Origin: a bacterium
Lineage (GTDB): Bacteria > Auribacterota > UBA3054
Direction of reading: 5' to 3'
Assembly (NCBI GenBank): GCA_017616555.1
Contig: JAFZXZ010000032.1
Span: forward strand, 179,862-243,861
Length of the DNA: 64,000 nucleotides
Both the position numbers and the translations under genes were made by a program. Below are positions 17,795 through 27,179 of this stretch, piece after piece (the stretch's first letter is position 1; every line of letters starts with the position of its first letter). A model generated the notes under the pieces. The model was not told the DNA's origin. It saw only the letters and a list, made by a program, of their open reading frames with translations, and did not search any database.

Positions 17795-18592
17795 ATGAAG
17801 AACTACGACAGAAACTGGTTAATGTTAATGATGGCCTGCTTTTTTGTGCTGCCTACGATTTCCCTGCATGCGGCGGAGAACGGAAAGGGAAACAGCAATT
17901 CCAACAAATTTGAAGTCGCGACAAGCGTTTCAAAGCTCGTATTCGACACATCAAACGCCCCTGACCTGAACAAGTGGACGAAGGAAAAGTTCGCGCCCGC
18001 CATTAAAGAGTGGGTCGTGAAGTTGACCGACGTAATGGCATCCGACGGCTGGAAGCCGCCGAAAAAAATCAACTTCCAGTTCGTAGTCGTAAAACTAAAG
18101 TCCGCCGATGGCGCGCCGGCCTGGGCCTTGCCGAGTGAGAATCAGGTCTGCCTTCGCGTCGATTGGTTCAGGGAGAATCTTGATGGTGAGGCGCTTGGTT
18201 CTACCATACACGAACTCACCCACGTCCTGCAGAACTATTGGACAGAGGGGTGCGACGAAAAAAACTGCCCCGAATGGGCGAGCGAGGGCTACGCGGACTA
18301 CATCAGGTGGGTCCTTTTCGAACCGGAGTCCAAAGGCTGCGATTTCGTGCTCAGGGAACCTGAGAAATACCACTACAACGACTCCTACCGCGTCACCGCG
18401 CATTTCTTCGGTTTCGTAGAGAGCCGTTTCCCCGGGACGATGAAGAAGCTCAACGCCGCGCTCCGCGACCATTCTTTCGATGACGGCAAGTTCTGGAAGA
18501 AAACGACCGGAAAAACGGCGAAGGAGCTGGAAGCGGACTGGAGGGCCGCCAACAAAGAAGCCGCTGCCAAAAGCAAGGCGAAGGCCGAATAG
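17795..18592 (+). CDS. Secreted BSP-family (basic secretory protein) metallopeptidase
   Basis: A 265-residue exported zinc peptidase candidate. A signal peptide (about 1-27, ending LHAAE) is followed by the catalytic motif HELTHVLQNYW with H139, E140 and H143. The third ligand region PEWASEGYADYIRW matches the BSP family (PF04450) pattern. The C-terminus is a lysine/alanine-rich tail. GGAGA ribosome-binding site. Last gene before a strong terminator, so it probably acts with the two glycosidases on glycoprotein material. Confidence 0.85.
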   Translation: MKNYDRNWLMLMMACFFVLPTISLHAAENGKGNSNSNKFEVATSVSKLVFDTSNAPDLNKWTKEKFAPAIKEWVVKLTDVMASDGWKPPKKINFQFVVVKLKSADGAPAWALPSENQVCLRVDWFRENLDGEALGSTIHELTHVLQNYWTEGCDEKNCPEWASEGYADYIRWVLFEPESKGCDFVLREPEKYHYNDSYRVTAHFFGFVESRFPGTMKKLNAALRDHSFDDGKFWKKTTGKTAKELEADWRAANKEAAAKSKAKAE

Positions 18593-18624
18593 CCGGTCAT
18601 CCCGCCTTTCATCAGCGCCATGCG

Positions 18625-18667
18625 ACGCGCCCGTGTCCTTTGTGGAGAACACGGGCGCGTTTTTGTT
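18625..18667 (+). terminator. Rho-independent terminator of the secreted-protein operon
   Basis: A perfect 12-bp G+C-rich stem (acgcgcccgtgt / acacgggcgcgt) with a 12-nt loop, followed by a T-rich run. It has no A-tract on the left, so it acts only on plus-strand transcripts. Confidence 0.9.
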
Positions 18668-18682
18668 TGTAAACTTTAAAAT

Positions 18683-18700
18683 GATCGCGAATTGGCGATC
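18683..18700 (-). repeat. Short inverted repeat beyond the exchanger gene
   Basis: GATCGC and GCGATC flank a 6-nt loop. On the minus strand it is followed by ATTTTAAAG, so it could be a weak terminator for the long minus-strand operon. Confidence 0.3.
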
Positions 18701-18705
18701 AAACG

Positions 18706-18756
18706 TTATTTCGCGGCATAAAAGATGAAGGCCGCGTAGGCAACGAGGAACAAAAA
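18706..18756 (-). pseudogene. Remnant or duplicate of an exchanger C-terminus
   Basis: Directly after the TAA of the cation exchanger, in the same frame, 16 codons and a second TAA read FLFLVAYAAFIFYAAK. The exchanger itself ends TFLIAYAAYTTYTYLAAK. The two tails match at most positions (FL.AYAA....AAK), so this is a degenerate copy of the gene's end. It may be the leftover of a second tandem exchanger gene. Readthrough of the first TAA would add 16 residues, which I consider unlikely. Confidence 0.7.
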
Positions 18757-19725
18757 TTATTTGGCGGCCAAATACGTGTATGTTGTATATGCGGCGTAAG
18801 CAATAAGGAACGTCACGCCGGCAATGCGGCCGATGCGGCGCTTATAGGCGAAGGCAATGAAAACTAACGTAACAACGGCCATAATGCCCAAATCGGTGAG
18901 TAACGTATTATCTTTTATTTCTACAAATTTGTTGACGTTAGCATCTTTTAAGAAATATGCTATCGCTGTGATGCCAGGAATCAAAAGAATATTGAAAATG
19001 TTTGAGCCGATTATGTTGCCCACGGCCATATCGGAGCGTTTGTGAAGGGCAGACATTATGGAAGCTGTCAATTCCGGAAGACTGGTGCCAACCGCAACGA
19101 TCGTTAGCCCGATGAAGGTGTTGCTGACACCCATAAATTGGGCCATCTTAACGGCGCTTTCAACCATAAGCTTGGCGCTGCCTATCATAATTGCGATGCC
19201 AATGACGGTGACAAAAAGGCTAAAGTAAAAATTATTAAATAATCCGCTGAGTTCCGGTATCTCGTCATCGTTGCCTTCCGGCTTTTTTAATCTCCAAACA
19301 ATATAGGCAATCATGGCAAACGCCATTATTGCTCCGTACCACCAGAAGATTTTTCCTTTCAAGAAACCAATACCTAAAAGGACCAAACTTAAAACAAGGA
19401 AAGCAATATCTCTTTTTGAAGGTTTGGCCGGAAAGATTATTGGATTGATAACAGCAGTTAATCCAAGGATCAGAAGTATGTTGGCTATGTTGGAACCGAT
19501 GATATTGCCGAAGTGCAATTCGGGAGAATTGGCATTTCCCAACACAGCGAATAGGCTGGCCATAAGTTCCGGAACGGACGTCCCGAAGCCAACTATGACG
19601 ATGCCTATCACCATGGCGGACAAGGAGAGTATCTTCGAGAGCGCCACGGCGCCTCTTACCATCAACTCTCCGCCTCCTATGAGGAAAACTAATCCTAATA
19701 TGAACAATAAAATTTCTTTAATCAT
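18757..19725 (-). CDS. Calcium/sodium (cation) exchanger, CaCA family, YrbG-like
   Basis: Inner-membrane antiporter of 322 residues with about ten helices. The two alpha-repeats typical of the family are present: GFGTSVPEL with GNIIGSNIANILLILG in the first half, and VAVGTSLPEL with GNIIGSNIFNILLIPG in the second. A charged cytoplasmic loop (about 148-160) separates them. It starts 3 nt after the pepF stop and is the last gene of the long minus-strand operon. The transported ion is inferred from the family. Confidence 0.92.
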   Translation of the reverse strand: MIKEILLFILGLVFLIGGGELMVRGAVALSKILSLSAMVIGIVIVGFGTSVPELMASLFAVLGNANSPELHFGNIIGSNIANILLILGLTAVINPIIFPAKPSKRDIAFLVLSLVLLGIGFLKGKIFWWYGAIMAFAMIAYIVWRLKKPEGNDDEIPELSGLFNNFYFSLFVTVIGIAIMIGSAKLMVESAVKMAQFMGVSNTFIGLTIVAVGTSLPELTASIMSALHKRSDMAVGNIIGSNIFNILLIPGITAIAYFLKDANVNKFVEIKDNTLLTDLGIMAVVTLVFIAFAYKRRIGRIAGVTFLIAYAAYTTYTYLAAK

Positions 19726-19728
19726 CGA

Positions 19729-21519
19729 TCAAAGTTCTTCGTATCTGTTTATCCAACCTTCAATAACTGAAAGGGAATTGTCCCAAAATTCTTTCTTGGT
19801 TATATTATACCCAAAACGCGCGGCCAGGCCTCTGGGCGAATCTTGTCCTGCGGAGCGCAGGAAGCCCATGTACTTGGGAATGAAGGTCTGTCCTTCCTTT
19901 TTGTAAAGCGAATAGAGCGCCAGGGCGAAAAGCTGGCCGAAGGCGTAAGGGTAGTTGTAGAAGTTGAAGCCGGAGAAATAATAGTGCGGCTTCCAGGTCC
20001 ACATGTAGGGACCGCGGCAGTTTTCGTCCAGGGCGTCGCCGAAGGTCGCATTCTGGGCCTCTTCCATGATGGCGCAGAGTTCCTTGGCCGTAAGCTCGTT
20101 TTCCTCCCGGCGTTTCATGACTTCTTTTTCGAAGAGGAAGCGGGAGGCGATGTCAACGATGACGCCGCTGGCGCTGGTGAGCATATTTTCCAGGATGTAG
20201 AGTTCCTCTTCCTTACTTTCCGCTTCTTTGATGGCGGAGCTGGAGACCACGACCTCGTTCATGATGGAGGCGGTCTCAGCCAAAGTCATGGGGCACTTGC
20301 GCTGCTTAGCGGGAAGGCCCCGCATACAGTAGTTGTGGAAGGCGTGTCCCAGTTCGTGGGCCAGGCAGTTGACGGAATCGAAGTTGTAGCCGTAGTTGGC
20401 CATTACGCGCGATTCCTCAAGTTTTCTAACCGGCATGCAGAAAGCGCCGCCGCGTTTGCCGTCTCTCGGTTCGGCGTCGATCCAGTTGTTGTCGAAAGCC
20501 CTTTTGGCCAGGTCGTGCATTTCCGGGGTGAAATTCGCGAAATGCCTGAGCAGGAAAGATTGGCAATCCTCGAAGGAATAACGTTTCGTGCTGCTTCCAA
20601 CAGGAGCGTCAAGGTCGCACCAGCGCAGTTTCGGAAGCCCGAGTTTCTTGGCTTTGCTCTTGAAGTAGCGCCTGAAAAGAGGGAAAGAGCGCTGCATGGC
20701 GTCCCAAAGTGCGGAGAAAGTCTCGTCGTCAAGGCGGGAGATCCTAAGGCTCTGCTCGAGAGCGGAAGAGTATCCTCTGGCTTTCGCCATGGTGTTGGCG
20801 CTGCCTTTGACGCCGTTTAAGCAGGCGGCGATCTGATCCTCAATAGTCTTCCAGGCGGCTTCCTCGGTCTTCTGCGCTCTTAATCTTACCTCGGGGTCGC
20901 TGTTGGTCTGGTAAGCCCTGATAGCGGTCAGCGGCATTCTTTTCGTTTCGCCGTCAACGGTGAAGTCGGCGGTCGCCCTGGATGTGATAAGACCCTGCAT
21001 CTTGGCCCAGGCTTGCGTCCCGCACTGCTCCAGTTTGGCGGCCAGTTCTTCTTCCTTTTCGCTCAGAAGGTGAGCGGCGTTGTAGCGCTCTTCCTGCAGG
21101 GCGAAACGGAAATCTTTCAATTCTTCGGAAGCGGAGGACGACCAGAAATCATCCCAAAGTTTTTGAGGAATGGAGGCCAGCCATTTGAGATAGCGGACTT
21201 GCAGAAGACTAAGGGCGATCTTGGCGCCGTCCAAAGAAGAGTCGATCCTCACGGCTTCGCCGTTGTAGGAATCGGTCGTTATGATGGAATGGCAGTAAAC
21301 GCCGATCGCTTCCACGGGATCTATGAGTTCTTCTTCCAGCTTGATCATTTTTGAAAGATCACTAGCTAGTTCCTCAACGCTCTTCGGACAGGGAGGAAAT
21401 TCGTATTCTTTCAGAGCGGCGACGTTGTTTTTGATCTTCAATAGATCAGCCTTCAGTTCCGGGGAATCCAAGGAAGGATAAAGTTCCTTTAATTGCCAAT
21501 GGGGAAGATCTCTAGACAT
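19729..21519 (-). CDS. pepF: Oligoendopeptidase F (M3 metallopeptidase)
   Basis: A 596-residue cytoplasmic zinc peptidase that degrades short peptides. The active-site motif is LAHELGHAFHNYCM, followed by the downstream third ligand region (LAETASIMNEVVV). An N-terminal helical lobe precedes the catalytic lobe, and the length is normal for the family. No signal peptide. It lies between the sugar kinase and the exchanger with gaps of a few bases. Confidence 0.95.
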   Translation of the reverse strand: MSRDLPHWQLKELYPSLDSPELKADLLKIKNNVAALKEYEFPPCPKSVEELASDLSKMIKLEEELIDPVEAIGVYCHSIITTDSYNGEAVRIDSSLDGAKIALSLLQVRYLKWLASIPQKLWDDFWSSSASEELKDFRFALQEERYNAAHLLSEKEEELAAKLEQCGTQAWAKMQGLITSRATADFTVDGETKRMPLTAIRAYQTNSDPEVRLRAQKTEEAAWKTIEDQIAACLNGVKGSANTMAKARGYSSALEQSLRISRLDDETFSALWDAMQRSFPLFRRYFKSKAKKLGLPKLRWCDLDAPVGSSTKRYSFEDCQSFLLRHFANFTPEMHDLAKRAFDNNWIDAEPRDGKRGGAFCMPVRKLEESRVMANYGYNFDSVNCLAHELGHAFHNYCMRGLPAKQRKCPMTLAETASIMNEVVVSSSAIKEAESKEEELYILENMLTSASGVIVDIASRFLFEKEVMKRREENELTAKELCAIMEEAQNATFGDALDENCRGPYMWTWKPHYYFSGFNFYNYPYAFGQLFALALYSLYKKEGQTFIPKYMGFLRSAGQDSPRGLAARFGYNITKKEFWDNSLSVIEGWINRYEEL

Positions 21520-21527
21520 AATGGTTC

Positions 21528-22424
21528 CTAAAATTTGTAATGCAAGACTTCTTTGAGATTTGGAATGGAGGGGGCCGCGCCTGGCCTCGTTACGGAAATA
21601 GCGGAAGCTTTGGAGGCGAGATCGAGGGCGTCCTTGGGCGCCAGGCCGTTAATGATTGAAGCGAAGAAGTAGCCTGAGAAAGTGTCGCCGGCGCCCACGG
21701 TATCGACGGCTTTGACTTTGTAGGCGTCCTGCTTTATCACTTCTTCTCCGTCGTCGTAAAAAGCGCCGTTTTCTCCCAGGGTCAAAATCGTTTTTGTGTT
21801 CGGGAATTTTTCCCGCATCACCTTTAAGATCTCTTCCGGGCGGTCGGAAGGGACGCCGGAAATGGCCGCGCCTTCCACTTCGTTGACGATGAGGAAGGAG
21901 GTTTTTTCCAGGGGAAGATCGTTTATCGAATCGTCGCAAGGGGAGGGGTTGAAAGCGATCACAACGCCTTTTTCCGACAAAGCGTCCATTATTTCCGGCA
22001 GAAGGTTCACTTCGTTCTGGGCTATGAACCAGTCGCCTTCGGAAAAGAAGTTCTTAAGGTCGCCTATAAGCTTTTCGGGCACGCAGTGGTTTGAGCCGCC
22101 GAAGTGCACGATGGCGTTTTGCCCCGAGGGGATCACCTGAATGACGGCGTGCCCCTGAGGTACGGAGACAGGATAAACAAAGTCTGTGGCTACGCCTTCC
22201 TTTTCCAGATACTCCAGGAAATCATATCCGTCCGGTCCGTAGCTCCCGGCCTGAAACACGTCCGAAAGACCGGCTTTTTTCAGCGCAATGGATTGATTGA
22301 AGCCCTTGCCACCGTAAAAAACGTTGCGGTCTTCGGCGGGCAGAGTTTCCCCGGGTTTTACGAAGTGGGGGACGTGATAGATGATGTCGCGGACAAGAGA
22401 TCCGTAGCAGACGACCTTCGGCAT
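21528..22424 (-). CDS. PfkB-family sugar kinase, ribokinase-like
   Basis: An ATP-dependent kinase of 298 residues. The N-terminal motif GGKGFNQSIALKKAG corresponds to the ribokinase substrate/fold signature (GGKGxNQ). The C-terminal DTVGAGDTFSGYF supplies the catalytic aspartate and anion hole. Ribose is the closest match by motif, but other pentoses or nucleosides are possible. It begins within 2 nt of the ruvA stop. Confidence 0.88.
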   Translation of the reverse strand: MPKVVCYGSLVRDIIYHVPHFVKPGETLPAEDRNVFYGGKGFNQSIALKKAGLSDVFQAGSYGPDGYDFLEYLEKEGVATDFVYPVSVPQGHAVIQVIPSGQNAIVHFGGSNHCVPEKLIGDLKNFFSEGDWFIAQNEVNLLPEIMDALSEKGVVIAFNPSPCDDSINDLPLEKTSFLIVNEVEGAAISGVPSDRPEEILKVMREKFPNTKTILTLGENGAFYDDGEEVIKQDAYKVKAVDTVGAGDTFSGYFFASIINGLAPKDALDLASKASAISVTRPGAAPSIPNLKEVLHYKF

Positions 22425-22425
22425 A

Positions 22426-23007
22426 TCAGCTCCGGTTCTGTATGACGTATCTTACGAGCTGGTCCGTGGAGGCGTCCGGGTCTTTCTGCAAAGCTTTCTG
22501 GACGGCTTCCTGAACTTCCGTCTGGCGGAATCCAAGGGCGACGAGCGCCATGACGGCGTCGGCGGCGTTTTTGGAGATGCCACTTGGCGCGGTCTTGCCG
22601 GCCAGGTGCGTCAGCTTGTCCTTAAGTTCCACGATGATTCTTTCGGCGGTCTTTTTGCCGATGCCTTTGATGGAGGAGAGGGCCTTGACGTCTTCGCAAG
22701 CGATCGTATGGCAGAGAGTCCCTATCGGCTGGCTGCTAAGGATAAGGAGCGCCGAGGCCGGCCCTATGCCGGACACTTCGATAAGTTTCAAAAAGACTTC
22801 TCTTTCTTCTCTGCTTGAAAAGCCGAAAAGTTTCTCCTCGTTTTCCCTGAGGTGATGGAAGATCAGGATCCTGACCTTGTCGCCGGCGGGAGGGAGAGCT
22901 TCGTAAGTGTTGAGAGAAATGCTGACTTCATAGCCGACGCCGCCTACGTTTAGAACGACAAAGGTCGGTTCTTTCTCATCTATGATGCCTTCCAGAAACG
23001 TGATCAT
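22426..23007 (-). CDS. ruvA: Holliday junction branch migration protein RuvA
   Basis: A 193-residue tetrameric junction-binding subunit. The N-terminal OB fold (MITFLEGIIDEKEP), two helix-hairpin-helix motifs (VSGIGPASALLIL and IKGIGKKTAERIIVEL) and the C-terminal RuvB-contact domain (about 145-193) are visible. It overlaps ruvC by 4 bp (ATGA). Its motor partner ruvB is not here but about 10 kb away in another minus-strand operon. Confidence 0.96.
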   Translation of the reverse strand: MITFLEGIIDEKEPTFVVLNVGGVGYEVSISLNTYEALPPAGDKVRILIFHHLRENEEKLFGFSSREEREVFLKLIEVSGIGPASALLILSSQPIGTLCHTIACEDVKALSSIKGIGKKTAERIIVELKDKLTHLAGKTAPSGISKNAADAVMALVALGFRQTEVQEAVQKALQKDPDASTDQLVRYVIQNRS

Positions 23008-23507
23008 TTTTCCTCCGCGTCGGTTATGGTCTGCCCGTACTTGAGGGCGTGAATATGGGTTATTGCGATCGCCAGAGCGTCCGAGGCGTCCGGCAGCATG
23101 CGGGTGTCCTTGATCCTGAGCATGTTCGTGACCATGGCCTGCACCTGGTCTTTCGTGGCGGCGCCTATTCCCACCACGGCCTTTTTCACTCTGGTGGGGG
23201 AGTATTCCATCACGGGAATTCTCCTCAAGGCTGCGGGAAGAACGGCGGCGCTTCTGGCTTCGCCGATCTTCAAGGCGCTCCTTGCGTTCTTGTAGAAGAA
23301 CTGGCTTTCGACCGCGACCGTCGTCACGTCGTAGTTTTTCAAAAGCTCATCGATCCCTTCAAAGATCCTGGCGTAGCATTCCACCAAGGGAAGCGAGGCG
23401 GAATTCTTTATGACACCGAATTCCGCGCACTCCATTTTTCCGCTTTCAGAGCGGACCAGGCCGTAGCCTGTAACGCGCGTGCCGGGATCGATGCCGAGGA
23501 TTAGCAT
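23004..23507 (-). CDS. ruvC: Holliday junction resolvase RuvC
   Basis: A 167-residue endonuclease that cuts junctions symmetrically. The catalytic acids match the family: D7 (GIDPGTRVTGYG), E67 (VAVESQFF), D140 and D143 (LPDASDALAIAITH). The start shares one base with the upstream foldase gene's stop, and the stop overlaps ruvA. Confidence 0.97.
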   Translation of the reverse strand: MLILGIDPGTRVTGYGLVRSESGKMECAEFGVIKNSASLPLVECYARIFEGIDELLKNYDVTTVAVESQFFYKNARSALKIGEARSAAVLPAALRRIPVMEYSPTRVKKAVVGIGAATKDQVQAMVTNMLRIKDTRMLPDASDALAIAITHIHALKYGQTITDAEEK

Positions 23508-24952
23508 TATTTCACCTCGACTTCCTGCATCTCGAAGACCGGCGCTTCATGGCTGGGTTTGGCGCCGGGCAGATTCTGGTCGGCGGCGGAAGCGTCCAGC
23601 TGCGCGTCGAGTTCTTTCAGAGGATCAACTTTTTCGGGTTTGCTTTCAGGCACGTCGAAGGCCGTTTCTTTGACTTCGACTGTTTCAACAGTTTCGGTTA
23701 CTGCGGGAGTGTCGAAGGCAGAGCCAGTCTCTTCGACTTTTTCTTCAGCTTTCTCCTCGACCTTCTCTTCAGCTTTTTCTTCGATCTTCTCTTCCGTCTT
23801 TTCCGTTAATTCAATCGGTTTGCTTTCCACGGATTCAACGGTTGTTTCGCTGACAACGGGAACCGTCACGACGGTCTCCTCGGCGGTTTCTTTGACTGTT
23901 GCGGGTTTCGTCATGAAGTCGCCGACCTTTTTTCCGGGCCTGGTAGAGGGTTTGGCGTCCATGAGTTCCGGATCGAAGATCTCGATGCTGCAGGAGCGTC
24001 TGAGGCCGTTCATATAGGGCTCGTAGACAGAGGCGCTCTTGGATTCGGCAACCCTGCGGTAGATGTCGTCGTAGGCTTCCCTTTCCGTCTGCACGTGGGC
24101 GTCCTGTTTGGCGCTGACATAGACGATGTGGTAGCCGAAGCGGGTTTTTATAATGTCGCTGAATTGTCCGGGAGCGAGGTTGAAGGCGGCTCTTTCAACG
24201 TCGGCCATTTCTTCGCCGAAGTGGCCTTTTTCAATGAGTCCCCAGTCGCCGCCACTGTCTTTCATCGGGCCTTCTGAATACATGAGGGCCAGTCTCTGGA
24301 AGTTGGCGCCCTGCACCAGCTGCGACCTGATGTCTTTGATCCTGGCCTCAGGATCCTGTTTCCCTTCCTCGGCGTTGTCCTTTATTAGGATCTGATAGAG
24401 GTGGACGCTTGGCTGGCGCGAGTAGATCAGGTCTTTGTTCTCAGTATAGAACTTGTGCACTTCGTGGGGAAGCACCCTGACTCTTTTGAAGACTTTCTCC
24501 TGAAGGACCGCCTGGGCTTTGATAGCGTCGGAAAGATGTTCCCTGAATTCCAAAAGCGTCATTTTGTTTTCCCTGAGGAAAGCCTGGAATTCTTCTTCCG
24601 AAGCGTAGCGCTCCCTTTCCTTGTTGAGTTGCTTGTCGATCTCTATGGGAGGGATCTTGACTTCGAGTTTGTCGGCTTCCCTCACGAGCAGCTTGGAGTC
24701 GATTATGCTCTTGAGGGCGTCAACTCTTTCTTTCCTATATTCGCTTTTGATCTCTTCGTCGTTCGGCATCATTTTGGCGTACGACTTGAGGGCGGGGTTG
24801 ACGTAACGGTCAAGCTCGACCGCGGTCACTGAAGCGTCGCCGACTTTGGCTACGATGCTGTTCACTTCTTCAGCGCACAGAGGGGCGCAGAAAAGAAGAA
24901 GGACGGCAAGAAGCTTAATACTGTTCGACCAATTTTCTGATGAGGCTTTCAT
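23507..24952 (-). CDS. SurA-like periplasmic foldase (parvulin PPIase) with acidic repeat tail
   Basis: A 481-residue exported protein predicted to assist folding of envelope proteins. The N-terminal signal helix is about 12-27. A SurA-N-like helical chaperone domain (about 30-170) is followed by one parvulin domain (about 182-283) with YQILI, GGDWGLIEKG and FGYHIVYV. From about 345 the protein is low complexity: valine/threonine-rich, then a run of EEK(V/A)EEK repeats, then a conserved-looking tail. The ATG lies 37 nt inside the upstream gene, giving a 38-bp overlap in another frame; no better start with a signal peptide exists. Confidence 0.85.
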   Translation of the reverse strand: MKASSENWSNSIKLLAVLLLFCAPLCAEEVNSIVAKVGDASVTAVELDRYVNPALKSYAKMMPNDEEIKSEYRKERVDALKSIIDSKLLVREADKLEVKIPPIEIDKQLNKERERYASEEEFQAFLRENKMTLLEFREHLSDAIKAQAVLQEKVFKRVRVLPHEVHKFYTENKDLIYSRQPSVHLYQILIKDNAEEGKQDPEARIKDIRSQLVQGANFQRLALMYSEGPMKDSGGDWGLIEKGHFGEEMADVERAAFNLAPGQFSDIIKTRFGYHIVYVSAKQDAHVQTEREAYDDIYRRVAESKSASVYEPYMNGLRRSCSIEIFDPELMDAKPSTRPGKKVGDFMTKPATVKETAEETVVTVPVVSETTVESVESKPIELTEKTEEKIEEKAEEKVEEKAEEKVEETGSAFDTPAVTETVETVEVKETAFDVPESKPEKVDPLKELDAQLDASAADQNLPGAKPSHEAPVFEMQEVEVK

Positions 24953-26015
24953 TGCGGATCACCTTGTATTTGTTGGTTAGGGACTGCAAGACCGTTTCGT
25001 AGGCTTCACCGGTCTTTCGCAGAGCCAGCTGATTTTTCAATTCGTCTTTTATTTCCTCATATGCGAGCGTCCTTTCCGGGACTCTGTCCGTAAGTTTGAT
25101 CACATGATATCCCTGGGAGGTCTCAACGACAGGGGAGATGTCGCCGATCTTCATTCTTTCTACCGCCTTTTCAAAAGAAGGATGCGTCTGGCCTTTGGTG
25201 AAGAAATCAAGGTCGCCGCCCTTTACTTTGGAAGGGCAGTCCGAGTAGGCCGAGGCCAGCTGCCCGAAATCTTCGCCCTCCAGGGCGCGGCGCCTGAGTT
25301 CTGAAGCCCTGGTGTAAGCGTTGCTGACTTCCGCTCTGTAGGCGTTTGGCGCGACTTTTACGAGGATGTGCGAGGCTCTGAACTGGGCCGGTTTGGTGTA
25401 TTCGGCTTTGTGCGCCTCGTAGTAATCTTTCACTTCTTGGTCGCTGACATCAGACTTTAGATTGATGTAGCGGTCGTAGAAATACTCGAGGTTTACTTTG
25501 TGCACGGCGTCTTCTATCGCTTCCGCATAGCCTTTCTCATTGCTGAAATCCTCGTGGGCTGCGGCGTATTCGAAGACCTTGTTGTTGATGAGCTGGGTGA
25601 TGAATTCGCTTCTTTTTTTGTCGAAATCCCTTCTCAAATAACTCGGGATAGTGTCGAGGTTAGGCTGGGCGAAGAGCTGGTAGAATTCGGTCGTCGGAAC
25701 AGGAATGCCGCCGACCAGGGCCAGATCGTTGCTGGTGCAGCGATCCTGCGGCGTATGGATGGGCAGGGATATGAGCTGGCTTCCTGTTTTCACGGAAGGC
25801 TGCTGGGCGCTGGCCTGGAAGACCGTGACTGTCACGACCGTAGCATTGGCAAGCTTATTAACGGTTTTTTCTTTGGCAACGGTCGTCTTGGCGCCGGTCT
25901 CCCTCAGGACGACAGGCACGACTTGCAGATTTTCCTCAGCTTTTTCGTCAAAGGCTTTCTTGTCGCAGCCGAAGAGAAATACTAGCGCGCCGAAAACTAA
26001 AAGTGATCTTTTCAT
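24915..26015 (-). CDS. PrsA-like parvulin foldase, predicted lipoprotein
   Basis: A 366-residue protein with a signal peptide and lipobox (LVFLFGC, acylated Cys at 17), so probably membrane-anchored on the periplasmic side. A low-complexity linker (about 20-90) leads into a SurA-N-like helical region and one parvulin domain (about 210-310) with [20 protein letters not shown] and QGYHVIKL. It pairs with the next gene, a second parvulin. The 4-bp overlap with prfA (ATGA) suggests coupled translation. Confidence 0.86.
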   Translation of the reverse strand: MKRSLLVFGALVFLFGCDKKAFDEKAEENLQVVPVVLRETGAKTTVAKEKTVNKLANATVVTVTVFQASAQQPSVKTGSQLISLPIHTPQDRCTSNDLALVGGIPVPTTEFYQLFAQPNLDTIPSYLRRDFDKKRSEFITQLINNKVFEYAAAHEDFSNEKGYAEAIEDAVHKVNLEYFYDRYINLKSDVSDQEVKDYYEAHKAEYTKPAQFRASHILVKVAPNAYRAEVSNAYTRASELRRRALEGEDFGQLASAYSDCPSKVKGGDLDFFTKGQTHPSFEKAVERMKIGDISPVVETSQGYHVIKLTDRVPERTLAYEEIKDELKNQLALRKTGEAYETVLQSLTNKYKVIRNESLIRKLVEQY

Positions 26016-27088
26016 AATGAGATGCTTTCTTTGAGCATTTCCTCAGTGTCATGCTCAATAAGGGGCAAGATAAGACGGTCGAGGTCGCCGTCCATTATTT
26101 CTCCCAGGGCGTGGACCGTCAACCCTATGCGGTGATCTGTCACGCGGTTCTGGGGGAAGTTGTAAGTTCTGTTCTTGTCGCTGCGGTCGCCGCTGCCCAC
26201 CATCGTTTTCCTCTGGTCGGAGCGTTCCTTCGCGGCGTCCTGTCTTTCTTTTTCCAAAAGGCGGGCCTGCAGAACGCGCATGGCTTTCGCCTTGTTCTTG
26301 TACTGGCTTCTTTCATCCTGGCAGGTCACCACCAGCCCTGTGGGCAGATGCGTGATCCTGATGGCGGAGTCGGTCGTGTTGACGTGCTGACCGCCGGCGC
26401 CGGTCGAGCGGTAGATGTCAATTCGCAAATCTTCCGGCTTGATGTCCACTGTCACTTCCTCCTGCTCCGGCAGGACGACTACGGAGGCGGCGGAGGTGTG
26501 GATCCTGCCCTGCGTCTCTGTTTCCGGCACGCGCTGGACTCTGTGCACTCCGGCCTCGTACTTCATGTGCGAGTAAACGGCGTCGCCCTGGATGCTGAAG
26601 ATGATTTCCTTAAGCCCGCCGGCCGCGGCAGGGGAGGTGTTCATCGTCTCGATCTTCCAGCCCTGTCTTTCTGCATAGCGGGAATACATCCTGAAGAGTT
26701 CGGAAGCGAACAAAGCCGCTTCTTCACCGCCGGTTCCCGCCCTTATCTCCATAATGGTGTTCGCTTCGTCGTAAGGATCCTTCGGCAGCAGCAGGACCAT
26801 CATGGCTTTCTCAAGCTCCTCCGCTTTAGCCGTCATCTCCGAAAGCTCGCTCTTGGCCAGCTCGACCAGCTCGTGATCCTCGTTGTCTGAAATGATCTTC
26901 TCGCAGTCCTCCACCGCCGACTGAGCGTCACGCAAGGCGCGCCCTGTCTCCACCACATCTTTCAGATGTTTGTGGCGGCGGGTCAGTTCGCGCAGCTTTT
27001 TGGCGTCGGAGGCGGTCTCGGGCAGACCGAGTTCTTCCTCGATCCTGGCGACCTCAGCTTCCTGAGCGGTTATGTCGAAAACTTTCAT
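26012..27088 (-). CDS. prfA: Peptide chain release factor 1
   Basis: RF1 recognises UAA and UAG and triggers peptide release. The 358 residues hold the GGQ motif (G232-Q234) and the RF1-type PxT codon-recognition tripeptide within [17 protein letters not shown]2 would show SPF. The N-terminal domain is complete. It follows rpmE but is separated by a terminator hairpin, then leads the long foldase/ruv operon. Confidence 0.97.
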   Translation of the reverse strand: MKVFDITAQEAEVARIEEELGLPETASDAKKLRELTRRHKHLKDVVETGRALRDAQSAVEDCEKIISDNEDHELVELAKSELSEMTAKAEELEKAMMVLLLPKDPYDEANTIMEIRAGTGGEEAALFASELFRMYSRYAERQGWKIETMNTSPAAAGGLKEIIFSIQGDAVYSHMKYEAGVHRVQRVPETETQGRIHTSAASVVVLPEQEEVTVDIKPEDLRIDIYRSTGAGGQHVNTTDSAIRITHLPTGLVVTCQDERSQYKNKAKAMRVLQARLLEKERQDAAKERSDQRKTMVGSGDRSDKNRTYNFPQNRVTDHRIGLTVHALGEIMDGDLDRLILPLIEHDTEEMLKESISL

Positions 27089-27103
27089 GCCTTAAGCGAA
27101 GAG

Positions 27104-27157
27104 CAAAAAAAACGAAGCCCACAGCCCGTCAAAAATAACGCGCGTCGTGAGCTTCGT
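27104..27157 (-). terminator. Terminator between rpmE and prfA
   Basis: On the minus strand an 11-bp stem (one G-T pair) with a 24-nt loop is followed by eight T. It directly precedes prfA, so prfA expression needs readthrough or a promoter hidden in this segment. Confidence 0.75.
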
Positions 27158-27179
27158 GTGACAGGGGAAAAAAGACCTC

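Noticed and set aside
18757-18759. Stop-codon readthrough adding 16 residues to the exchanger
   Set aside because: TAA is a strong stop and no readthrough context is evident; the repeat is better explained as a gene remnant.
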